This document shows positions 1-5,336 of a stretch of 5,336 nt of DNA, in pieces. A model generated the notes under the pieces. The model had not been told where the DNA came from. It did not search any database and saw only the letters and a list, made by a program, of their open reading frames with translations. Within the stretch, counting starts at the first letter, position 1. Each line of letters opens with the position of its first letter. The position numbers and the translations under genes are program-made. The DNA comes from Syntrophaceae bacterium UBA4810 (GTDB taxonomy: Bacteria; Desulfobacterota; Syntrophia; Syntrophales; Smithellaceae): assembly GCA_002402545.1 (NCBI GenBank), contig DHGA01000056.1:1-5336 (forward strand), written 5' to 3'.

Positions 1-887
1 CCAGCGGCTATTTCGGCTGGGATGAAATCATTCACAACCTGCCGCATATGAAGGAAGATCCCTGCGCGATTGAAATCAAATACGGCCAGGGCGCCAAGCC
101 GGGCGATGGCGGACTGCTGATGTGGTATAAAGTTAATAAGCTCATCGCGGCAATCCGTGGCGTGCCGTGGGGCGTTAATTTGCCCAGTCCGCCGACGCAT
201 CAAACCAAATACTCTATTGAGGAAGCTGTGGCTAAAATGGTTCAGTCCATGTCGATGGCTTGGGGTTTCCGTGTTCCGGTGTACCCGAAAATATCCGCTA
301 CAAGCACAACATTGGCTGTTCTCAATAATTTAACGAGGAATTCTTATGCCGCCGGTCTGGCTATCGACGGTGAAGACGGCGGCACGGGCGCGGCCTATAA
401 TGTTTCGATGGATCATATGGGGCATCCGATTGCCAGCAATCTGCGCGACGCTTATTTGAATCTGGTCAAGCTGGGAAAACAAAACGAAATTCCCCTGTTT
501 GCCGGAGGCGGCATAGGTAAAAACGGTAACCTGGCCGCCAACGCCGCGGCACTGATTATGCTGGGAGCCAGCGGTGTGCAGATCGGAAAATATATTATGC
601 AGGCGGCAGCGGGCTGTCTTGGTTCGGAAGCTGATCGCTGCAATATCTGCAATATCGGTCTTTGCCCCAAAGGCATTACCTCGCAAGACGCGCGATTGGA
701 TCGCCGCCTCGATCCGGAAAAAGTAGCCCAGCGCGTTGTTGATGTTTATTTAGGATTTGATACGGAATTAAAAAAAATATTCGCGCCGCTGGGACGCTCC
801 ACTTCTTTACCGATCGGCATGTCCGACGCGTTGGGAATAGCTGATGCCGCCGCCGCGGAAAGATTAAAAATTAAATACGTCCTGTAG
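1..887 (+). CDS. Glutamate synthase FMN/Fe-S synthase-domain protein (GltB central-domain type), 5'-partial
   Basis: The frame is open from the first full codon (nt 3) to a TAG at 885-887, giving 294 visible residues; the start lies upstream. The Met at nt 48 is internal, because the frame continues before it with plausible coding sequence. The protein matches the glutamate synthase central domain, an FMN TIM barrel that converts 2-oxoglutarate plus ammonia (delivered from glutamine) to glutamate. Visible motifs, numbered from nt 3, are GQGAKPGDGG near the start, DGEDGGTGA (122-130), the phosphate-binding-like GGGIG (168-172), GVQIGK (about 192-197), and a C-terminal Fe-S site with Cys213, Cys216 and Cys221 followed by PKGI. 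The canonical [3Fe-4S] spacing is C-x5-C-x4-CP; here it is C-x2-C-x4-CP, with another Cys at 205. No amidotransferase or GXGXG domain is present in the visible part, and the GXGXG domain is supplied by the next gene. This suggests a dispersed, archaeal-like glutamate synthase. The family call is firm. Physiological substrate is inferred, since related FMN proteins exist outside true GOGAT. Confidence 0.9.
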   Translation, partial: SGYFGWDEIIHNLPHMKEDPCAIEIKYGQGAKPGDGGLLMWYKVNKLIAAIRGVPWGVNLPSPPTHQTKYSIEEAVAKMVQSMSMAWGFRVPVYPKISATSTTLAVLNNLTRNSYAAGLAIDGEDGGTGAAYNVSMDHMGHPIASNLRDAYLNLVKLGKQNEIPLFAGGGIGKNGNLAANAAALIMLGASGVQIGKYIMQAAAGCLGSEADRCNICNIGLCPKGITSQDARLDRRLDPEKVAQRVVDVYLGFDTELKKIFAPLGRSTSLPIGMSDALGIADAAAAERLKIKYVL

Positions 888-908
888 AACGGGAATCAGA
901 TAAAACTT

Positions 909-3245
909 ATGGCGAAAAGAGAATCGATAAAGGTAACAGGTTTTGAAAACAACGTTCGCGTTGAATCGCGGATTCTTGAGGAGCGCATACAAAAAGCGGT
1001 TTCTGAAGGTTTCCGTCATATCGAAGTCACCGCTTACGGTCAGCACGGTATTGGTGGACGTCTCTGGAGCGCGGGTGATGAAAAAATTACCGTTAACGTA
1101 TTAGGCACGTCCGGGCAACGCCTGGGTTCGATGGGTTTTGCCAACACATTGATTGAAACTTTCGGGCCGGCATCGGATGATGTGGGCTGGCTGAACGCCG
1201 GAGCGAAGATTATCGTTCACGGCAATGCCTCTAATGGTGTTGCCAACGCCATGGCTCAGGGGAAAATTTATATAGACGGTGATATCGGCGCGCGCGGCAT
1301 GACGATGACTAAGCATAACCCCCGTTTCGAACCGCCCGAGCTGTGGGTGATGGGCAAAGCCGGTGACTCGTTTGCCGAATTCATGGCCGGGGGCATTGCC
1401 GTTGTATGCGGCGTCGGCGCGGAAGTGGAAAAAGACGTTTTAGGCTATCGTCCCTGCGTGGGCATGGTTGGAGGAAAAATATTCTTTCGTGGAAAACAAA
1501 GCTCTTACAGCTTATCCGACGCTAAACTGGTTACTGAATTGCCTGCCGATGAATGGAATTGGCTTAAAGCAAACCTGAAAATATTTTTACAGTCGATTGG
1601 TAAACAATATTTGTTTGGAGAGCTTTCCGCCAAGCGCGCGGACTGGCAGCTTTTGATCGCTTTGAAGCCTTATGAAAAAACCGGCAGAAAACTGCGGCCG
1701 ATGCCGTCTTTTAAAATTGATGTTTGGGAAGGTGAGCTCGGTGGCGGAGGATTGATCGGAGATTTGACCGCTGAAGATCGTTCGCCCATCGGTGTTATCA
1801 CCACTGGTGAACTGCGGCGCATTGTCCCCATCTGGGAAAACGAAAAATATCTGCCTCCCTGTCAGGCTCATTGTCCGACAGGAATTCCCGTGCAGAAAAG
1901 ATGGGCGCTTATCCGTAAAGGTAAAACACAAGAAGCCGTTGATCTGGCCCTGCAGTATAGTCCTTTTCCCGCCACAGTTTGCGGGTATCTCTGCCCCAAT
2001 TTGTGCATGCAAAACTGTTCGCGCCAGATAGTCAATCTGCCTGCCGTGGATATCCGGGTTTTGGGAAAAGCTTCGCTGGAGGCGAAAGAACCAAAGCGTG
2101 AACCGGCGACAGGAAGAAAGATTGCTGTAATTGGCGGAGGCGCCGCCGGTTTGTCGGTAGCCTGGCAGTTATGGCTGGCAGGTCACGAGCCGGTTATATT
2201 TGAAGGGAAAAAACAGCTGGGAGGGAAAATTGCTGAAACTATTCCCAAAAGCAGAATTCCTGAAGATATTTTCGAGCAAGAGATCGCCAGGCTGACAAAC
2301 AACATCGGCCATATTCGTTTGGGTGAGCATTTAACTAAAGATAAGTTTAAAAAACTGAAAAACGAATTTGATTTTGTTGTCATTGCCACCGGCGCCGCGA
2401 ATCCTCGTAAGCTCCCCATTGAAGGTGTCGAAAAAGCGGTTACCGCGATCGATTTTTTAAGAGAGAGTAAACGCGACAGGGCGAAAGTGGGAGAAAAAGT
2501 AGTTGTTATCGGCGCGGGCAATGTAGGGTGCGATGCCGCCGCGGAGGCCGCGCGTCTGGGCGCCAAAAGCATTACTCTGATTGATGTTCAAAAGCCCGCT
2601 TCTTTCGGTCCGGAAAGACGCAGTGCCGAGGCAGCCGGGGCTAAATTCATCTGGCCTCGTGTTGTCCAGGTAATCAAAAAAACCGGTGTGCAGTTGACGG
2701 ACGGTGAATTAATTCCCGCGGATACAGTGATTATCGCGGTAGGTGATACGCCCGATTTGTCCTATTTACCCGAAAACATAACAACGAAAAAAGGATTCAT
2801 TGCCGTTGATGAAAAATTTCAGACCAGTGATGAGCAGGTATACGCAATTGGCGACACGGTTAAACCGGGTTTGCTTACCGAAGCGATCGGCGCGGGGCGG
2901 GTTGCCGCTTCAGCTATTGATGGTATTTTAAAAGGCAAGATGGATACATACGATAACCTTCCGGTAATTGATTTCGCGCGGATAAAAACTCAATATTTTG
3001 ATGCGCGTGAAACCGGTGTTGCCGATGTTAAATCCTGCGCCGCGCAATGCGCGTCATGCGGCGCTTGCCGCGACTGCGGATTATGTGAAACTATTTGTCC
3101 GCAGCGAGCCATTTCGCGAAGAGCACTTGGCGATGACGCCTACGAATATGTTGTTGACGATGAATTATGTATCGGCTGCGGATTTTGCGCCGGGGCCTGC
3201 CCCACCGGTGTCTGGTATATGGTAGAAAATAAACCTTTAGAATAA
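909..3245 (+). CDS. Fusion of GltB GXGXG domain, GltD-like FAD/NAD(P) oxidoreductase and 2x[4Fe-4S] ferredoxin
   Basis: Complete 778-residue protein, probably the electron-input subunit of a glutamate synthase. Residues about 34-200 form the Gly-rich GXGXG beta-helix typical of the GltB C-terminus. A linker follows to about 315. The GltD-type Fe-S helical domain has C318-x3-C322P and C358, C362, C366, C370. An FAD Rossmann fold begins with G409-x-G-x-x-G414. A nucleotide-binding Rossmann fold has G535-A-G-N-V-G540, and the usual C-terminal FAD motif is AIGD (648-649 are GD). The tail carries two ferredoxin motifs, C720-x2-C723-x2-C726-x3-C730P and C754-x2-C757-x2-C760-x3-C764P, preceded by extra cysteines 710, 714 and 717. 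Asp559 sits at the end of the second beta strand of the nucleotide fold, where NADPH-using GltD proteins usually carry arginines nearby, so NADH preference is possible (inference). The gene starts 21 nt after the previous stop, in the same frame, without a clear Shine-Dalgarno. Canonical GltB and GltD are separate; here the last GltB module is joined to GltD. It could serve a GltD-like role other than glutamate synthesis, but the neighbours favour GOGAT. Confidence 0.92.
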   Translation: MAKRESIKVTGFENNVRVESRILEERIQKAVSEGFRHIEVTAYGQHGIGGRLWSAGDEKITVNVLGTSGQRLGSMGFANTLIETFGPASDDVGWLNAGAKIIVHGNASNGVANAMAQGKIYIDGDIGARGMTMTKHNPRFEPPELWVMGKAGDSFAEFMAGGIAVVCGVGAEVEKDVLGYRPCVGMVGGKIFFRGKQSSYSLSDAKLVTELPADEWNWLKANLKIFLQSIGKQYLFGELSAKRADWQLLIALKPYEKTGRKLRPMPSFKIDVWEGELGGGGLIGDLTAEDRSPIGVITTGELRRIVPIWENEKYLPPCQAHCPTGIPVQKRWALIRKGKTQEAVDLALQYSPFPATVCGYLCPNLCMQNCSRQIVNLPAVDIRVLGKASLEAKEPKREPATGRKIAVIGGGAAGLSVAWQLWLAGHEPVIFEGKKQLGGKIAETIPKSRIPEDIFEQEIARLTNNIGHIRLGEHLTKDKFKKLKNEFDFVVIATGAANPRKLPIEGVEKAVTAIDFLRESKRDRAKVGEKVVVIGAGNVGCDAAAEAARLGAKSITLIDVQKPASFGPERRSAEAAGAKFIWPRVVQVIKKTGVQLTDGELIPADTVIIAVGDTPDLSYLPENITTKKGFIAVDEKFQTSDEQVYAIGDTVKPGLLTEAIGAGRVAASAIDGILKGKMDTYDNLPVIDFARIKTQYFDARETGVADVKSCAAQCASCGACRDCGLCETICPQRAISRRALGDDAYEYVVDDELCIGCGFCAGACPTGVWYMVENKPLE

Positions 3246-3254
3246 AAAAAATAT

Positions 3255-3259
3255 AAGGA
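3255..3259 (+). promoter_or_regulatory. Ribosome binding site of the GSIII gene
   Basis: AAGGA, 8 nt before the ATG at 3268, in an A-rich 22-nt spacer. It decides between two in-frame ATGs: the one at 3259 would leave no usable spacing, so 3268 is the likely start. It is clearly stronger than anything seen in front of the preceding gene, which suggests independent initiation of the synthetase. Confidence 0.75.
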
Positions 3260-3267
3260 TGGTAATT

Positions 3268-5336
3268 ATGAAAAAAACAAAACTAACAATTGCTGCAGAA
3301 AGACAATACTCGATAGAAAAAGAAAAATTTGTCCCGGTTTCGCAGTATTTCGGAGAAGACACTTTCAGCCACAAGGTAATGAAAGAAAAACTTCCCAAGG
3401 ATGTTTTTAAGAAAATTATTGCGGCGATAAATGAGGATGCGCCGCTGGATGCGGAAACAGCCAATGTTGTCGCGCACGCGATGAAGGAATGGGCGCTGGA
3501 AAAGGGCGCCACTCATTTCGCGCACTGGTTCCAGCCGATGACGGGAATTACGGCGGAAAAACATGATGCCTTTGTTGATCCGATCGCGCCGGGCGAAGTA
3601 ATTGAGAGATTCTCCGGAAAGCAGCTGGTTCAGGGTGAACCGGATGCGTCATCCTTTCCTTCCGGCGGCATTCGCGCGACGTTTGAAGCGCGCGGCTATA
3701 CCGCCTGGGATATGTCTTCTCCTGCTTTCATTAAGCGGCATGGCATTTCCACAACATTATGCATTCCCACTGCCTTTATTTCCTATACCGGACAGGCCCT
3801 CGATAAAAAGACGCCTCTGCTGCGCTCGATCCGCGCGTTAAGCAAAAGCGCCGTGGCCATGCTAAAAATCCTTGGCGTGAAAGATGTAAAAAAAGTTTTT
3901 TCCAATCTCGGTCCGGAGCAGGAATATTTCCTGATCGATATGGATTATTATTATAAACGTCAGGATCTCGTCCTGGGCGGCAGAACGGTAGTTGGCGCGC
4001 CACCGGCGAAAGGGCAGGAGTTGGAAGATCAATATTTCGGCAGCATCAAAGAACGCGTTTCATCATTTATGCATGATGTCGAAGAAGAGCTTTTCAAGCT
4101 CGGCATTCCCGCAAAAACGCGCCATAATGAAGTTGCGCCCAGTCAGTTTGAATTAGCGCCTGTTTATGAAGAAGCGAATCTGGCCATCGATCACAACCAA
4201 CTGGTTATGGAAACGCTGCACTCCGTTGCCAAGAAACATCATATGGCGGCGCTTTTACATGAAAAACCGTTTGCCAAAATCAACGGGTCAGGGAAACACG
4301 TCAACTGGTCAATGTCGGACAACAACGGGAACAACCTGCTCAATCCCGGTTCCACGCCGGAGGATAACATTCATTTTCTGGTTTTCCTGATCGCGACCGT
4401 GCGTGCGGTTTACAAGCATGCCGACATTCTCCGCGCGTCCGTCGCTTCTTACGGCAATGATCACCGCCTGGGCGCCAACGAAGCTCCTCCGGCAATCATT
4501 TCTGTGTTTTTGGGTGAACAATTAACACAGGTTCTGGAATGCATAGAAAAAGGAACAGTAACCAAAGCAACTAACGCGGAAATAATTGATCTGGGAATTT
4601 CTTCCCTTTATCAGGTGAGCAAAGACAATACCGACCGCAACCGCACTTCGCCGTTTGCTTTTACCGGCAACAAGTTTGAGTTCCGCGCGGTTGGTTCTTC
4701 CCAGTCTATTTCCACGCAGATCATCGCGCTTAACACCATAGTTGCGGAAAGCATCGATGAGCTGGCCCAAAAAATAAAGGCGAAAGGCGGCAACATAAAT
4801 AAAGCTGTTTTTGAAGTTCTGAGCGAAGAAATCAAGGAAATAGAACCGGTTCTTTTCAATGGCGATAACTACAGCAAGGCATGGGAGGAGGAAGCGGCAA
4901 AAAGAGGACTCCCCAATGAAAAAACAACACCGAGCGCGCTCAGAGCGCTGGTCACGGAAAAAGCGCTGAGCCTTTTTGAAAAGTATGAGGTGCTTTCCCG
5001 TGTGGAGTTGAAATCCCGACAGCTAATTCATCTGGAGCGTTACATGAAGGACATGGAAATTGAAATAAAGTGCCTCCATAATATCTGCATGAATCAGATT
5101 ATTCCGGCGGCGGTGAGCTATCAGAAGAGACTGGCCGGCGCGATTAACGCCACAAAAGAGGCGCTCGGCAGCGCGGCAGTTGTTTCTTCCCAGATTGAAC
5201 TTTTGAAGAAGGTCATGGATCTGATCAACAACGTTTATGCCACGGATAAGGAAATCCTGGCCAGAGTGGATGCGGCCTGCGCCATCCATGACGAGCAGAA
5301 GAAAGCAGAGATGCTCGGCGCGAAAGTCAAACCAAA
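3268..5336 (+). CDS. glnN: Type III glutamine synthetase (GSIII), 3'-partial
   Basis: ATP-dependent ligation of ammonia to glutamate, giving glutamine in the cytoplasm. The frame is open to the window edge (689 full codons). Known GSIII proteins are about 700-730 residues, so roughly 10-40 C-terminal residues are probably missing. GSIII features visible: the N-terminal signature THFAHWFQPMTG (82-93) followed by TAEKHDAF; GPEQEY (215-220) with metal-ligand-type glutamates 217 and 219; HNEVAPSQFE (286-295); NGSGKHVNWS (339-348), the nucleotide/metal-binding loop; RLGANEAPP (400-408); and DRNRTSPFAFTGNKFEFR (456-473), the substrate/phosphate-binding region. The C-terminal part from about 560 is mostly helical by composition, as in the family. 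No key motif is broken. Start at 3268 is chosen because AAGGA at 3255-3259 lies 8 nt upstream; the in-frame ATG at 3259 overlaps that site and is a poorer choice. It follows the glutamate synthase gene by 22 nt, so co-transcription is likely and pairs GS with GOGAT. GSIII lacks the GSI adenylylation arrangement as a family trait; nothing here shows how activity is controlled. Confidence 0.97.
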   Translation, partial: MKKTKLTIAAERQYSIEKEKFVPVSQYFGEDTFSHKVMKEKLPKDVFKKIIAAINEDAPLDAETANVVAHAMKEWALEKGATHFAHWFQPMTGITAEKHDAFVDPIAPGEVIERFSGKQLVQGEPDASSFPSGGIRATFEARGYTAWDMSSPAFIKRHGISTTLCIPTAFISYTGQALDKKTPLLRSIRALSKSAVAMLKILGVKDVKKVFSNLGPEQEYFLIDMDYYYKRQDLVLGGRTVVGAPPAKGQELEDQYFGSIKERVSSFMHDVEEELFKLGIPAKTRHNEVAPSQFELAPVYEEANLAIDHNQLVMETLHSVAKKHHMAALLHEKPFAKINGSGKHVNWSMSDNNGNNLLNPGSTPEDNIHFLVFLIATVRAVYKHADILRASVASYGNDHRLGANEAPPAIISVFLGEQLTQVLECIEKGTVTKATNAEIIDLGISSLYQVSKDNTDRNRTSPFAFTGNKFEFRAVGSSQSISTQIIALNTIVAESIDELAQKIKAKGGNINKAVFEVLSEEIKEIEPVLFNGDNYSKAWEEEAAKRGLPNEKTTPSALRALVTEKALSLFEKYEVLSRVELKSRQLIHLERYMKDMEIEIKCLHNICMNQIIPAAVSYQKRLAGAINATKEALGSAAVVSSQIELLKKVMDLINNVYATDKEILARVDAACAIHDEQKKAEMLGAKVKP

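Noticed and set aside
48..50. ATG as possible start of the first gene
   Set aside because: The frame stays open upstream to the window edge with plausible protein sequence, and the domain needs more N-terminal residues. It is an internal methionine.
318..370. Loss of half the N-terminal GltD cluster ligands (only C318-x3-C322 instead of C-x2-C-x4-C-x3-CP; the span given is in residues of the fusion protein, nt 1860-2018)
   Set aside because: The shorter pattern following a Pro-Pro pair is, as I recall, common in GltD-like proteins of anaerobes, so I do not treat it as a defect.
330..686. Minus-strand open frame of about 118 codons (and another at 452-676)
   Set aside because: Lies wholly inside the FMN-domain gene, has no recognisable motif, and is a by-product of codon bias on the coding strand.
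1587..2012. Minus-strand open frame of 141 codons, and a similar one at 2183-2572
   Set aside because: Both are antisense to the strongly supported fusion gene, have low-complexity or motif-free translations, and overlap its conserved Fe-S and Rossmann regions.
3259..3261. Upstream in-frame ATG for GSIII
   Set aside because: It overlaps the likely Shine-Dalgarno AAGGA; the ATG at 3268 has proper 8-nt spacing.
3246..3267. A-rich spacer between the fusion gene and GSIII as promoter or terminator
   Set aside because: Too short for a promoter, no inverted repeat followed by a T run; it contains only the ribosome binding site.
3237..3564. Overlapping minus-strand open frames at the start of the GSIII gene
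   Set aside because: The plus strand encodes the GSIII N-terminus with its family signature; the antisense translations are Phe/Ile-rich reflections of Lys/Asn-rich sense codons.

Overview
The window holds three co-directional (+) coding regions with almost no intergenic space (21 and 22 nt). Together they look like part of an ammonia-assimilation (GS-GOGAT) operon. Both outer genes run off the window. I see no RNA genes, mobile elements, CRISPR arrays or terminators.

Layout: (1) nt 1-887 is the 3' part of a glutamate-synthase FMN/Fe-S synthase-domain protein (GltB central-domain type), with its start upstream of the window. (2) nt 909-3245 is a complete 778-residue fusion. It joins a GltB C-terminal GXGXG beta-helix domain, a GltD-like Fe-S/FAD/NAD(P) oxidoreductase and a C-terminal 2x[4Fe-4S] ferredoxin domain. 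(3) nt 3268-5336 is a nearly complete type III glutamine synthetase (GlnN family) whose 3' end lies beyond the window.

How they work together: glutamine synthetase condenses glutamate, ammonia and ATP to glutamine. The glutamate synthase parts would reduce 2-oxoglutarate with the glutamine amide nitrogen to give glutamate. Electrons would enter through the GltD-like flavin domain and/or the ferredoxin domain and pass through Fe-S clusters to FMN in the first protein. The glutaminase (class II amidotransferase) module that completes a glutamate synthase is not in the window; it may be encoded upstream, but this cannot be seen.

Organism: a bacterium of moderate GC content. The dispersed GltB modules, the Cys-rich ferredoxin-bearing GltD and the GSIII-type synthetase suggest an anaerobe. 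My loose guess is a deltaproteobacterium-like, syntrophic or candidate-phylum lineage; the window alone cannot fix the taxon.

The families are all recognisable, and I found no evidence of a wholly new system. The points most worth checking are the single in-frame TAG separating the first two genes, the GltB3-GltD-ferredoxin fusion, the altered Fe-S cysteine spacing in the first protein, and an extra cysteine cluster in front of the ferredoxin domain.
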